From an uncultured Spirochaetales bacterium (GTDB lineage: Bacteria > Spirochaetota > Spirochaetia > Sphaerochaetales > Sphaerochaetaceae), in the NCBI GenBank assembly GCA_949285905.1, contig CASDZV010000020.1:1-52087 (forward strand): a DNA stretch of 52,087 nucleotides. The letters are read 5' to 3'. Positions 8,255 through 17,865 of this stretch are shown in pieces (the first letter of the stretch is position 1; each line of letters opens with the position of its first letter). The notes below the pieces were generated by a model. That model did no database searches. It was not told where the DNA came from and saw only the letters and a list, made by a program, of their open reading frames with translations. Made by a program: the position numbers and the translations under genes.

Positions 8255-10753
8255 TCAGCTCTTGAACCGTGTCCTGATTTTATCTACGAGAATCAGGAAT
8301 GGAGGCAGCATACACAGCGATGCAAGCATAGCAGCTGTAAGCGCGAGGCTCATCAGCACACCGAAAAGCTTTATAGGTGTATATGAGGCAAAGAGGAGCA
8401 TCAGAAGGCCTGCGTCCACGCTGATTGTTGTCAGGAACATAGGCCGCCCAGTCTCCCTCAAGTTCTCCCTCAAAGCTTCAGTAATATTCTGCTCTGGCTT
8501 TGCTTTTCTCCGCAGACGGTAACGTAGCAGGAAGTGTATGGCATCATCAACACCAGTTCCGATAGCAACAGAAGAGAAGCCGACAGTTACAATATCGAAA
8601 GGTATATTGCAGGCCCACATGAAGATGTAGTTGATCATGACACCAACTGCTACCGGAATGACTGTTGTGAGACCATATGGAACTGAAGCTACTGCAATTG
8701 CTGCAAGAATGAATGTGAGGACATAAGAAAGGATTGTAGACCTGTCCTGGTCCACCATGATCATATCACTTGCCCTGACACCGTTTGATGCTGAACAGTG
8801 TATTTCGCTCTTTGTTCCCTCTGGTAAGAGATAGCGGTAATAATCCAGCGTCTTCTCGATACGTCTTGCACTGGATGTTGTCTGCAGATCCTGCTCTACA
8901 TAGTCATAGTTTCTCATGGAAAGTGTAATCTCGGAGGCATCCTCGCTGATGAGCACATCCAGCACATTCGATCCAATCTGTCCCTTGATCTGCTGGAGAA
9001 CTCTGTAGAGAAGATTGATCAGACCATTGCTGTCGGGTATTGCTGTTTCGCCGTTGTAAACCTGATTGAGGAAGCTGACATACTGGGTGAATGACAGAGA
9101 CTGCACTAAGTCCGGATCTGCAGCAAGGACTGCGCATTCATATGCGTAGACATCTTTCAGATTCTCGCTCTTCAGGAAGAATCCTGGTTCGTTGTCAGGT
9201 GCAGTGATTGTCAGATAATAGGGATCCGTACCGCCTAACGTTTTTGCAAAATAGATTGAATCCTGGACAATGGGATCATCTGATGGGAAGTACGACATGT
9301 AGTTGGAATCAAATCCGATAGCGTCGTGAACGAAAGCGAACATTACAATGATGACAACTAGCAGTACAAGGAAGATATACCATCTGTTGATAATGACATT
9401 GGACATGCCATTAACAGCTTTTGTCAGAATTCCATTTTCAACAGTGCTGATCTGTTTCTGTTTAGGTGTTTTCATTCTGGACAATACTGCTGGAATGTAA
9501 GTGAATGCAAGAATTGCACAGTAGAAGACGCCGATTGAAATCGTGATGCCAAACTCTTTGAACATTGGTGTTCTGCAGATGAGAAGCGAAAGAAATCCTG
9601 CGACTGTTGTCGTCATTGCAAAGAATATGGTCTTAGATATCTTCGTAAAATGGTAAGCAAGTCTGTCTCCGTCTTTTTCAACCATCGCCTCAAAGTATTC
9701 GCTGACCATGTGGATTGAATAAGAGGAGCCAAGTGTGAGTACAAGACAAGGGGTCAGAACAGTGACAATTGTCAGTTTATACCCTGCCAAAGCCATCGTC
9801 CCTAATGTCCAGATTATACCGATAATAGAAAGCGAAGCAGGCAGCAGCATTGCCCTGACAGAGTGGAAGGAGAAGTAATAGACAGCGAGCATGATGACAA
9901 AGCAGAGCGCAAGAAGTGTTATGAGGTCCTTGTTCAGATACTTCATTACAGCATTGCTTATAAGTCCTCCGCCATTGAGGGCTACCCGTCCATATTCCCT
10001 TAATGGATTCACGATAGTATCGAGTTCAGCTATTGATTCAGCATTGAGCCCTCTTGCACGGTAGTAAATCATTATGGTGCTGCCATCATCTGTATAGAGG
10101 TAATTCTTGGCTACAGCATCATTCATCAGTCGTGAGCGGAAAAGCTCCGCATCCTCTTCTGTCCATGTTTCGCCCTGTTTTACAGGAGCAATTGGGACGA
10201 TTGAAAGTCTCGTACCGCGCTTTTCCACAGTGACGTAATCAAAAGGCGAGAGGCACTGCCCGATTTCGTAGCGCTTTGAGAGGTTGTCCCGCACTTCATA
10301 GATAGTGTTCAGCACCTCTGGATCGAACATTCTGTCTGAGGAGAAGATAATCACATAACCGTCTGAGAATTTGCCTGTGGATTTATCGCCGTCGTATTCA
10401 TTGATAACAGGTTCAACTGGAGTGAAACCTCCCGGATTCTCAAATTCCTCTTCAGAGAAAGTATTTTCCCTATCAGGTACTGTTACAACCTCTCCTTTGT
10501 CTGGTTTGATATCAATCTCACCGATACCGTCAAGAACCAGAGTTCCTTCCGGTGCTTCTGCTGGCGTCTGGATTATTTCCGCAGGAGGTGCGCCTGCAGC
10601 ATAAGAAAAGACATTCGCATCAAGCTTAAGCTTTGGGATTGCTAGAGCAAAGAAAATTGTGATGATTCCTATTGCCACTAAAGTAACAATGGAATGCTTC
10701 ATGATAGTAGCTGTAAGTTTTTCTATAGGATGATGTGATGTCTTGTGATTCAT
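8255..10753 (-). CDS. MMPL/RND-family exporter (HAE-3 type)
   Basis: At 832 residues it shows the duplicated RND layout: a membrane helix near residue 25, a large outer loop, a block of five helices from about 260 to 420, another helix near 455, a second outer loop, and a final helix block to the end. The two helix blocks are similar, including a TVGFSSVAIGTGVDDAIHFLLRY-like stretch in the second and the GSSYSIHM equivalent in the first, which hold the polar residues of the proton relay region. Family members move lipids, hopanoids or drugs out of the inner membrane. The neighbouring glycolipid-type glycosyltransferases make a lipid cargo plausible, but substrate is unknown. Acidic Pro/Glu-rich sequence lies in the first outer loop. 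Confidence 0.85.
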   Translation of the reverse strand: MNHKTSHHPIEKLTATIMKHSIVTLVAIGIITIFFALAIPKLKLDANVFSYAAGAPPAEIIQTPAEAPEGTLVLDGIGEIDIKPDKGEVVTVPDRENTFSEEEFENPGGFTPVEPVINEYDGDKSTGKFSDGYVIIFSSDRMFDPEVLNTIYEVRDNLSKRYEIGQCLSPFDYVTVEKRGTRLSIVPIAPVKQGETWTEEDAELFRSRLMNDAVAKNYLYTDDGSTIMIYYRARGLNAESIAELDTIVNPLREYGRVALNGGGLISNAVMKYLNKDLITLLALCFVIMLAVYYFSFHSVRAMLLPASLSIIGIIWTLGTMALAGYKLTIVTVLTPCLVLTLGSSYSIHMVSEYFEAMVEKDGDRLAYHFTKISKTIFFAMTTTVAGFLSLLICRTPMFKEFGITISIGVFYCAILAFTYIPAVLSRMKTPKQKQISTVENGILTKAVNGMSNVIINRWYIFLVLLVVIIVMFAFVHDAIGFDSNYMSYFPSDDPIVQDSIYFAKTLGGTDPYYLTITAPDNEPGFFLKSENLKDVYAYECAVLAADPDLVQSLSFTQYVSFLNQVYNGETAIPDSNGLINLLYRVLQQIKGQIGSNVLDVLISEDASEITLSMRNYDYVEQDLQTTSSARRIEKTLDYYRYLLPEGTKSEIHCSASNGVRASDMIMVDQDRSTILSYVLTFILAAIAVASVPYGLTTVIPVAVGVMINYIFMWACNIPFDIVTVGFSSVAIGTGVDDAIHFLLRYRLRRKAKPEQNITEALRENLRETGRPMFLTTISVDAGLLMLLFASYTPIKLFGVLMSLALTAAMLASLCMLPPFLILVDKIRTRFKS

Positions 10754-10884
10754 ATGGAAATATTAACGTCAATCAGGTCTTGTAGCAAGGAACACAAATG
10801 TGTTGATAATGTGTAACGAACCTGCAGAACCTGTGTTTTATATATTTGCAAGTATTATGTGCTAGTATTGTTGTGGTGGAAGCT

Positions 10885-12015
10885 ATGAAAGGTCTTTGTG
10901 TATATGTTGATGGTGGTAAGGGACACTATGTCCCGGCCAAAGCTGTTGCTGTAGAGATGGAAAAGCTTGGTGTTGAGATGGCTTTTGAAGAGTTCTTCGA
11001 TTATCTCGATATCCAGTGGATGGGCAGGATCAATAAGTCATACTGGCGCAAGATGCTCCGTTTCCCGAATCTTGAGCAGAAGCTTTCGAAACACAATGAT
11101 TCTGAATCTAACGGCATGGGGTGGGCAATAAGCTTTGCAAACAAGCATTGCACAAGAATGCTTGCCGCGAATATCGAGGAGTTCCATCCTGATTTCATTT
11201 TTGCCACACATCCATATGCAAGTACGATTCTGTCGGAGATGCTCCATCATCTGAATATTGATATCCCTGTTTATTATTATGCAACAGATGTATTCTCAGC
11301 ACCTGTTGCCTCAATATGTGACAAGCTCAGAAAATTCTTCATATCCACAGTTGAGGGCAAAGAGAAAGTCGTTGCAATGGGACAGAATGCGGATAGCGTA
11401 GAGGTTGTTCCCTTTCCCTTGCAGCAGTCAATTGCGGATGCTCCTGCACTTACAAAAGCTGAAGCAAGAAGCAAAATTGGTATTGACGAAAACCTTTTCA
11501 CGCTGCAACTGAATCTGGGAGGTGAGGGTATTGGTTCACTGTCGCTGCTTCATTCCATCTTAAAGAAGGACCTCCCGATGCAGATTGTCATCATCGGCGG
11601 AATGAACAAGAGCATGACCGAGAAGATTGATGGAATGATCAGCAGAAGCAAAGCCGAGCATACCAAAGTCTATATTCATGGTTTCATTACTAACGTTAAG
11701 GATTACCTTGCTGCTTCTGATATGGTTGCAGGCAGAGCTGGTATAAACACGATACTGGAAGCAATGTATATGCATTGTCCGTTCCTTATCACTGAACTCG
11801 TATATACAGTCATTCCATCTGCAGATTATGTGGAGAAATATGGTGTTGGATGGAATGCAGCCAATGACAAAGAGAAAGCATTGAGCGTTGTTGAGGAATA
11901 TGTAGCAAGTCCTGCGAAGCTTGCAACTCTTGATGACAGATTCAAAGCTATTCCGATTGTCTTCAGCGCCGGAGAGCTAGCAAAGATTATTCTTTCTGAT
12001 CTTGGGAAGCGTTAG
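10885..12015 (+). CDS. MGDG-synthase-like glycosyltransferase (copy 2)
   Basis: This is a paralogue of the gene at 1721-2848, with the same motifs: GGKGHYVPAKAV near the N-terminus, LNLGGEGIGS, a GFITNVKDYLAASD segment, and GRAGINTILEAM in the C-terminal domain. The start at 10885 (MKGLCVYVDG) aligns with the start of copy 1 (MKGAMLYVDA) and follows GGTGGAAG, so the upstream in-frame ATG at 10846 is probably not used. It is divergent from the MMPL exporter. The two copies may carry out successive sugar additions or act on different lipids; sequence alone cannot decide. Its 3' end overlaps the convergent flippase gene by 29 bases. Confidence 0.78.
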   Translation: MKGLCVYVDGGKGHYVPAKAVAVEMEKLGVEMAFEEFFDYLDIQWMGRINKSYWRKMLRFPNLEQKLSKHNDSESNGMGWAISFANKHCTRMLAANIEEFHPDFIFATHPYASTILSEMLHHLNIDIPVYYYATDVFSAPVASICDKLRKFFISTVEGKEKVVAMGQNADSVEVVPFPLQQSIADAPALTKAEARSKIGIDENLFTLQLNLGGEGIGSLSLLHSILKKDLPMQIVIIGGMNKSMTEKIDGMISRSKAEHTKVYIHGFITNVKDYLAASDMVAGRAGINTILEAMYMHCPFLITELVYTVIPSADYVEKYGVGWNAANDKEKALSVVEEYVASPAKLATLDDRFKAIPIVFSAGELAKIILSDLGKR

Positions 12016-13585
12016 CCTGTTCTTTTTCCAGCTTCTTCAGCTTTCTCTTGTCCATGAACGCAATCTTTACAGTCTTGACGATCGTTATGGCGTCTGCATT
12101 GTGTCTGTAGATTGCAAGGAATACTGCAAGAAGAACGATGAACGAGGTTATGAATTTAACTATGATCTCCAAGAGTCCTGTAATTGGTATGAAACTATTG
12201 ATGAACAGCGTAATCAGTGCAATTGCTGATACAAGCAGCATTCTCCCGATAATTGTGATATAGAACCAGAACGCAGAGCTTCTGAAACCTTTGTGGATGA
12301 TGACATTAGGCTCAAAGAACAGATTGACGAACAGGTTAGTGAAGATAGTTCCCAATATGATTCCATTGAGGCCCATGAATCTCCCGAAAATAACGGAAGT
12401 TACAAGATTAACAAGGCCTGCGATGAATGGGCGTTTTCTGTCTTCCCAATACAGTCCAAGTGATGATTTATATGTGAAGAATATCTCCCTTGCACACGTC
12501 AGATAGAACGAGGCGCAGATCAGGACAACAGAGAGCATGTTGAAGGTTCTGTCTGAACCGAAAAAAGTGGCAACAATCGGATTGAAGATATTTACGAGAA
12601 GTACAGTCACGGATCCGTAGATGAAGAATGAGGCGAGATTCATGATGTTGAAGCTCTTTGCCATCACTCTTCTAGTCTCTGTAACCCCTGCATTACCTAT
12701 ACTAGCAGTAATCGATTTTGGAACGATATTAACAAATGTGCTGAGGCCGGAGGTTATCATAGTGTAGTTGGAGTAAAGGCCAAGCGTTGCTGTTCCTACC
12801 ATGATACTGATAAGCAAAGTATCTGTAACATTGATTATCATGTTCCCTATACGTGTTACGACAAGACCTTTTGTGTTTTTTATGACGTGTGTTTTTACAG
12901 CAGGATCAATAGGTTCTTTAGGGGCGCCTTTTAGCCAGCGGAAGTCTTTTGCTGCAATTATGTTTATGATAATCAATCTTATAAGATTCAGAGTTGCAAT
13001 ACTGATTGTGTAAAATAAAAAATTCTGTGTAGTTATGGTTATTACCATATCTAGGGAATAGAGCACACACCAGCATATATTCGATACAAGGGTTGTTTTA
13101 TATTCTTCCTGATTAGCAGTAAACAGTATTGTTTTGTATCCAAACCAATAATTTGAGGCATTTCTTATAAGAAAGAAAATAAAATATGTTTTGGCCCATT
13201 GCATTGGTATTTCAGTCTTTAGAAGGAATGGAAAAAACTGCATTACCACAATGCCAGCAGTGAAGATTATTGTGCCTATTCCAATATAAACTTTCTTGAA
13301 TAATGTCATTATAGCCTTGATTTGGCCCTTGTTTTTATATTCAAGGGGGGCATATAAGGCAAAAGCTATTGAGCTTGTTATTCCAAGTTCTACTGTTCCA
13401 AGTATACCAACAACACTATTATAGAAGCTGAAAAGACCAAGATAGTCTTCTATAAAATACCTGTTGAAGACTGATCTTTCAGCAAAATTAAGCAACCCCA
13501 TTGCAATGGATGTAATGAGAGCAATAGTAATATTGAGTTTTGAATGTTTTATTCTGCTGAGGTTTTTATTTGTTCTTTTTTCCAT
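11987..13585 (-). CDS. Wzx-like polysaccharide flippase (MATE/MVF superfamily)
   Basis: The protein has 532 residues and about 12-14 hydrophobic segments with a basic N-terminus and a lysine-rich C-terminal tail. Features typical of the PST/Wzx group are an early helix with NFAERSVFNRYFIEDYLGLFS, a duplicated six-helix arrangement, and positively charged loops. Such proteins flip undecaprenyl-linked oligosaccharides across the inner membrane. It stands next to the pyruvyl-transferase and LicD genes on the same strand, so it is the likely exporter for that glycan. No Wzy polymerase is visible in the window, so the exported unit may be short or polymerised by a gene elsewhere. Confidence 0.82.
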   Translation of the reverse strand: MEKRTNKNLSRIKHSKLNITIALITSIAMGLLNFAERSVFNRYFIEDYLGLFSFYNSVVGILGTVELGITSSIAFALYAPLEYKNKGQIKAIMTLFKKVYIGIGTIIFTAGIVVMQFFPFLLKTEIPMQWAKTYFIFFLIRNASNYWFGYKTILFTANQEEYKTTLVSNICWCVLYSLDMVITITTQNFLFYTISIATLNLIRLIIINIIAAKDFRWLKGAPKEPIDPAVKTHVIKNTKGLVVTRIGNMIINVTDTLLISIMVGTATLGLYSNYTMITSGLSTFVNIVPKSITASIGNAGVTETRRVMAKSFNIMNLASFFIYGSVTVLLVNIFNPIVATFFGSDRTFNMLSVVLICASFYLTCAREIFFTYKSSLGLYWEDRKRPFIAGLVNLVTSVIFGRFMGLNGIILGTIFTNLFVNLFFEPNVIIHKGFRSSAFWFYITIIGRMLLVSAIALITLFINSFIPITGLLEIIVKFITSFIVLLAVFLAIYRHNADAITIVKTVKIAFMDKRKLKKLEKEQANASQDQKE

Positions 13586-13673
13586 TGGGATGTTGTTCTT
13601 TGTCAGTGCATTTTAATATAAAACATAATGTGGGTCTACCGAGTGATATCTGAAGAGAAAAAATAGCATATTA

Positions 13674-14840
13674 TCAAGTGCATTTATCAATGAAATTGTC
13701 AATCTCAAGTTTTGTTCTGAACTTGTATGAATTGATATTTTGCTTGTCGTATTTTAGATTCATAGCTTCCTGAATTTTCTTTAAAATTGTTTTTCCCTCT
13801 AATTCATTTGTTTCACAAAAGAATGTAGGAATTTTCATAGTTTTTGCAAAATACCGTAGTTTGTCATCCCATAGCAACCCCACAACAGGAATGTCTAAGG
13901 CAACTGCGGTAATGCATGCATGCAATCTTGCACCAAAAACAACTTGAAATTGTGTGATTGCACTGAGATACTCTTCTACTGACCTGGGGGGGGGTAAAAG
14001 TATAGTTGATGGTAAATTAAAATGCGCAACAATTTGCTTTGCCAAATCGATATCTGACTTTATTCCATTTGTGAATAATTTCCATTTATAACCATGTTTA
14101 TTCAATTCATTTATCAGTGATATGTACATGTCTTTTACATGAGTAAAATTGATACCATAATCGACATATGTTTGTTCTCTTATGACATTTATTCCAATCA
14201 CATCACTTTCTTTTCTTCGTGGAGAGATATTATAGCATTCTGGAATCCAGAGCGCAGGATCCCCCACAAAATTAGTTCTTATTTCATGATTTGTTATGTA
14301 ATCAGTATTCAATCTGTTAAGTCCGTCAATTCCGTCTCTTGTTGTTATAATTCGTGTACAAGGCAGATTTATTGCTTTTACTAGCTGTTGATATCTCCAG
14401 TCAGTTTTATCAGCCTTCGCAATACTCATTGCATCCATGAATACTGGTATGTTGTTTCGTGTAGCCTCAGAGTTGATAAGATTAAAAAGGTAGCTAAAGT
14501 TCTGTTTCTTGAATTTCAGCATCCCTAATGCATAGATTATTGCATCTGCATTCTTTAATTCTTCCTGATAATATTTTTTGAGTTTTATTTTGAATGCATA
14601 ATTAATTACCTTGTACCTTAAATCTCCTTTAAGCAATTTTTCTCCAGCAGTATGAATACATAAAGCGCAAAAGGATCTGATTAGGAAGAGAATTTTATGT
14701 TTTGCTTTTTCGAAATTTGGATAAAGCGAGACTTTATATGTCTCGATGCCTGGTGATGATATTAAGAAATTTGTTGTGTCATAGAGAATTTCCTCACCAA
14801 TATTATTTATGCTATCAAGGCATATGATTCCTACTTTCAT
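13674..14840 (-). CDS. Polysaccharide pyruvyl transferase-family protein 1
   Basis: The start at 14840 (MKVGIICLDSINNIGEEILYD) fits the family N-terminus, where a G/N-x-G-(D/E) motif begins the first Rossmann fold; an earlier in-frame start adds a hydrophobic leader that does not fit. The C-terminal half has VFGARLHACITAVALDIPVVG, the conserved R-x-H region of PF04230. Family members attach pyruvate as a ketal to sugars, using phosphoenolpyruvate, though some members have other activities. The gene is AT-rich compared with the flanks. Codons for LLPPPRSVEEYL contain a run of nine C residues, a candidate slippage site. A related protein lies at 17866-18849. Confidence 0.72.
   Translation of the reverse strand: MKVGIICLDSINNIGEEILYDTTNFLISSPGIETYKVSLYPNFEKAKHKILFLIRSFCALCIHTAGEKLLKGDLRYKVINYAFKIKLKKYYQEELKNADAIIYALGMLKFKKQNFSYLFNLINSEATRNNIPVFMDAMSIAKADKTDWRYQQLVKAINLPCTRIITTRDGIDGLNRLNTDYITNHEIRTNFVGDPALWIPECYNISPRRKESDVIGINVIREQTYVDYGINFTHVKDMYISLINELNKHGYKWKLFTNGIKSDIDLAKQIVAHFNLPSTILLPPPRSVEEYLSAITQFQVVFGARLHACITAVALDIPVVGLLWDDKLRYFAKTMKIPTFFCETNELEGKTILKKIQEAMNLKYDKQNINSYKFRTKLEIDNFIDKCT
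13986..13994 (-). repeat. Poly-C(9) tract inside a coding region
   Basis: Nine consecutive G on the + strand (C on the coding strand) encode three prolines of the pyruvyl-transferase-family gene. No other C or G run this long was seen in the window. A one-base change would shift the frame near the middle-to-late part of the protein, before the conserved R-x-H motif. Confidence 0.9.
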
Positions 14841-14966
14841 ACGCTCTATTGTATTTACAGTATAAAAAAATGCAATAATTGCGATGGCATAAGTCAAAGC
14901 TTCCCTGTGTGTGCTTTCGGGGAAGTTTCTTGTTTGTCTATCAGTGTTTGTACCTGATTCTCAATA

Positions 14967-15869
14967 TTATTTGCGCCCGTCACCAAAATCTACTTCTGTA
15001 AAACCTGTAATTGTGTAGCAAGGATTCTTTGGAGGTGTCATGAAATCTCCATAGAATCTTGTTAATATGTCTTCTACTCTGTTAGGAATCAGCACATCTA
15101 GGTTTTCAAATTTTGCTTTTCGAGGAGGATAGTAGTAATCAACTGGAAAACATTCTTTATTATATGCAAAGATTCCAGCTGCATTTACAAAATACTTTGA
15201 AGGCTTTTTCTGAATTCTGTTATCAAAATTCTCAAGCCATTTCTTTAATGGTTTGATTCCTGCCAGAAACTTCCCCCATATACGCTTGATTCTCATATGT
15301 AAAAGCAGATTTCTGCTGCATTCATTTTCATGTGGTCGAAAAACATCATCATATAACATATAAAAAGATACAGAATAGTGCATGCTTTTGAGAATGAAGT
15401 ATCCTACGTTGCACAATTGACGATGTAAGAACGAGTTGGGAGCGTAATCCAAAGGGAAAATATCAATAAACACTCCATATTCAGGGCCCATTGCCATTAG
15501 TCCCTTAAGTATTGTCCCTTTTTTCCTTATTTTCATGAACTGCAGCGAACTTACCTGGTTTGCATAAGGTGCTTCAACAACATACTTTTCCGGGAATGAG
15601 GACTCAAAATTTTCTCGAAGGAAGTTGTAATCTTTTCTTGGCATCACCAGGTCAATATCATCATCCCAGGGTATAAAACCATGCTCTCTGACAACGCCGA
15701 TAGCCGATCCGCCAGTAAAGTAATAGATAAGATTATTTCGATTACAGAAATCAATGAAGTCCTTCAGAACATCAATAATTAAACTATGTAATTTGGGAAT
15801 GTCGTCTTTTTCTATTGGGGTGAAAAGATTCTTGGCTTCTTTTTTGAAAGTTTTAACTGTATCCATCAT
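14967..15869 (-). CDS. LicD-family phosphotransferase 1
   Basis: The 300-residue protein carries the LicD signature: GGSAIGVVRE (53-61) followed by the metal-binding WDDDID (68-73) and MPRKDY. The fold is a nucleotidyltransferase-like one. LicD moves phosphocholine from CDP-choline to a glycan, and the related fukutin proteins move ribitol phosphate from CDP-ribitol. This copy is most similar by eye to LicD 2 (19856-20776), sharing FIDIFPLDYAP/FIDIFPIDYAP and a C-terminal FYGDFM/FYGDYM segment. It is followed downstream by the pyruvyl-transferase-family gene and preceded by an extended SDR. The donor may be a CDP-polyol made by the adjacent cytidylyltransferase and SDR, or CMP-AEP from the 31-36 kb operon. 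Confidence 0.85.
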   Translation of the reverse strand: MMDTVKTFKKEAKNLFTPIEKDDIPKLHSLIIDVLKDFIDFCNRNNLIYYFTGGSAIGVVREHGFIPWDDDIDLVMPRKDYNFLRENFESSFPEKYVVEAPYANQVSSLQFMKIRKKGTILKGLMAMGPEYGVFIDIFPLDYAPNSFLHRQLCNVGYFILKSMHYSVSFYMLYDDVFRPHENECSRNLLLHMRIKRIWGKFLAGIKPLKKWLENFDNRIQKKPSKYFVNAAGIFAYNKECFPVDYYYPPRKAKFENLDVLIPNRVEDILTRFYGDFMTPPKNPCYTITGFTEVDFGDGRK

Positions 15870-15926
15870 GTTCTCACTTTACTTCAATATGTTATTGTTT
15901 TTCAGTTAGCATGAAAATAATATGCA

Positions 15927-16970
15927 TTATGCTTCAATCATTCTATAGAACATCTCTTCCAGATTTCTCGTGGGGTACCATTTAAGACGTCTGAGTTTTT
16001 TTGTATCTAAATCCATGTGCAGGGTAGGCAGGTATATAGATTTACCATCTTCATGAATATCGAGTTTAACCTGGATATTCCCTTTTGCAACTTTGTCACA
16101 TACCAGCTGCGCCATTTCAAAAATAGAGCAGTAGGTGTTCTCATTTGCTATATTATATGCTTCGCCTTTATGTCCTTTTAGCATAATGGCAAGTAGGGCA
16201 CTAACTGCATCCATTGTATAAAGATAGCTTCTTTTTGTTTCGCCTTTTGTTTTTAAGACTATATTCTCATTATTGATTGCGCTTCTTGCAAACTGAGCAA
16301 AGACTCTGTTGTCTGTTTCAAGATTTACACCAGGCCCGAACGTCTGGGTAAGGCGCAAAACAAACACAGGTACGTTATATTCTTCAAAGTAAGATCTGCA
16401 TAAAGTCTCGCACAAACGTTTTGCCTCACAATAACTGGAGCGGGCTGTCATTGTTAGTGGTGCGCTTCCTGTATAATCTTCATCAATTTTGACATCAGCG
16501 GCAGGTGTGCCATAAATTTCCATTGAAGAAAAATAGATGAACTTGCTTTTAAACTTCTTTGCAGCTTCAAGAAGTTTCTTTGTTGCTGTGAGAGCGAAGT
16601 CTATGGTCTCTACTGGAGATTCAACGAAAGATCTGCTGGACGTCTGACTAGCAAGATGGATGATATAGTCATATTTGGTATGGAATATGTTTATGGCTGT
16701 ATCAATATCTCCATCAAAGAAATCATACTTGGGATTTTTGATGATTTCATCACCAAATAAGTATTTTGCCTTCTCATAATTGCGTATCAGACAGAGAATC
16801 CTGATATCTAGATTGTACTTATTCGAAAGAAAATTCAGAGCATTGACCAGATTGTAACCAATTAATCCTGTTGCCCCAGTAATGAGAAAGCGCTTGCTTT
16901 TTAACTTCTCAAATGGAATGAAGTTGAGGTTTGATAAAATCTCGAGGTCTTCTGAGAGTATACTGCCCAT
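15927..16970 (-). CDS. Extended SDR (NAD-dependent epimerase/reductase-like) 1
   Basis: The extended SDR signature is present: TGATGLIG (31-38), DGD after strand 4, and the catalytic pair Tyr180/Lys184 in SSYCEAKRL, preceded by an FSSMEIYG serine region. At 347 residues it matches nucleotide-sugar epimerases and dehydratases. It is paired head-to-head with an IspD/TarI-like cytidylyltransferase 87 nt away, and is followed by LicD 1. The same trio, with a paralogous SDR, recurs at 19.9-22.6 kb. The pairing suggests it reduces a keto-sugar phosphate or modifies a CDP-linked sugar or polyol. The exact substrate is not visible. The gene is AT-rich. Confidence 0.82.
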   Translation of the reverse strand: MGSILSEDLEILSNLNFIPFEKLKSKRFLITGATGLIGYNLVNALNFLSNKYNLDIRILCLIRNYEKAKYLFGDEIIKNPKYDFFDGDIDTAINIFHTKYDYIIHLASQTSSRSFVESPVETIDFALTATKKLLEAAKKFKSKFIYFSSMEIYGTPAADVKIDEDYTGSAPLTMTARSSYCEAKRLCETLCRSYFEEYNVPVFVLRLTQTFGPGVNLETDNRVFAQFARSAINNENIVLKTKGETKRSYLYTMDAVSALLAIMLKGHKGEAYNIANENTYCSIFEMAQLVCDKVAKGNIQVKLDIHEDGKSIYLPTLHMDLDTKKLRRLKWYPTRNLEEMFYRMIEA

Positions 16971-17057
16971 ATCTTTTCTCCAAAATCGAAACTATGAATA
17001 ATTTCGTTTGTATTGTAAGCTGTGCATGCCTAAATTGAAAGTAACAAGGATTATTAC

Positions 17058-17774
17058 ATGAATCATGTTGTGATATTTGCAGGTGGTGTTGGCTCTAGAA
17101 TGGGAATCAGCAATTGCCCAAAACAGTTTATGAAAGTTGACGGCAAGGAGATTATTGTCTATACGATAGAGAAATTCCAGCAGCATCCTGAAATAGAGGC
17201 AATATACATTGCCTGTCATAAAGATTGGATTTCCTATATGGAAAACCTTGTTTTAAAATACAGCTTGACTAAGGTTGTTTCCATCGTAGAGGGCGGAAAG
17301 ACAGGACAGCTTTCAATATTCAATGGCCTTTGCGAAGCAGAAAAGAACAAGAAAGGAGATGATGATATTGTTCTGATTCATGATGGCGTCAGACCGATTA
17401 TTGATGATGAGCTTATTAGTGCGAATATTGAATCTGTAAAAAAGTTTTCTAACGGAATTTCAAGTGCGCCTGCTATTGAGACAATAATACTGTGTGACAA
17501 GGAAGGAGAGGTGAAACAGGTAGAAGACAGATCCGTAAGTTTTTATGCCAAAGCTCCTCAATCTTTCTTCTTGAATGATATCATCAAATGCCATAGAAAA
17601 GCTCTTGATGAAGGTATTGTTGATTTCATAGATTCATGTTCCATGATGAGTCATTATGGCATGAGGATGCATGTTGTTCCTTGTTCAAATGACAATATTA
17701 AAGTAACAACCCCAAAGGATTATTATCAGCTTGAATCTTTGATTAGATATAAGCAGGATATTAATGATAGATGA
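17058..17774 (+). CDS. IspD/TarI-like cytidylyltransferase 1
   Basis: This 238-residue enzyme has the IspD/TarI pattern: FAGGVGSRMGISNCPKQF (CTP-binding glycine-rich loop and Lys), VEGGKTGQLSIFNGL, VLIHDGVRP and a C-terminal KVTTPKDYYQLE. IspD makes CDP-methylerythritol; TarI makes CDP-ribitol. Two paralogues in glycan clusters, each with LicD and SDR genes, argue for a CDP-polyol rather than isoprenoid synthesis. The 87-nt gap to the divergent SDR holds both promoters. An AAGGAT-like site precedes the ATG. Confidence 0.83.
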   Translation: MNHVVIFAGGVGSRMGISNCPKQFMKVDGKEIIVYTIEKFQQHPEIEAIYIACHKDWISYMENLVLKYSLTKVVSIVEGGKTGQLSIFNGLCEAEKNKKGDDDIVLIHDGVRPIIDDELISANIESVKKFSNGISSAPAIETIILCDKEGEVKQVEDRSVSFYAKAPQSFFLNDIIKCHRKALDEGIVDFIDSCSMMSHYGMRMHVVPCSNDNIKVTTPKDYYQLESLIRYKQDINDR

Positions 17775-17865
17775 ATTTATTTAAAAATATCACAATCATT
17801 TGATATCGACTTAATGATTGATAGTACTGAGTGCGTAAAATATACTTTTTTGATAAGAGGATCAG

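Noticed and set aside
17058..17774. Assignment as the housekeeping IspD
   Set aside because: Two paralogues sit in glycan cassettes with LicD and SDR genes; a CDP-polyol role fits better, although without the rest of the genome it cannot be fully excluded.
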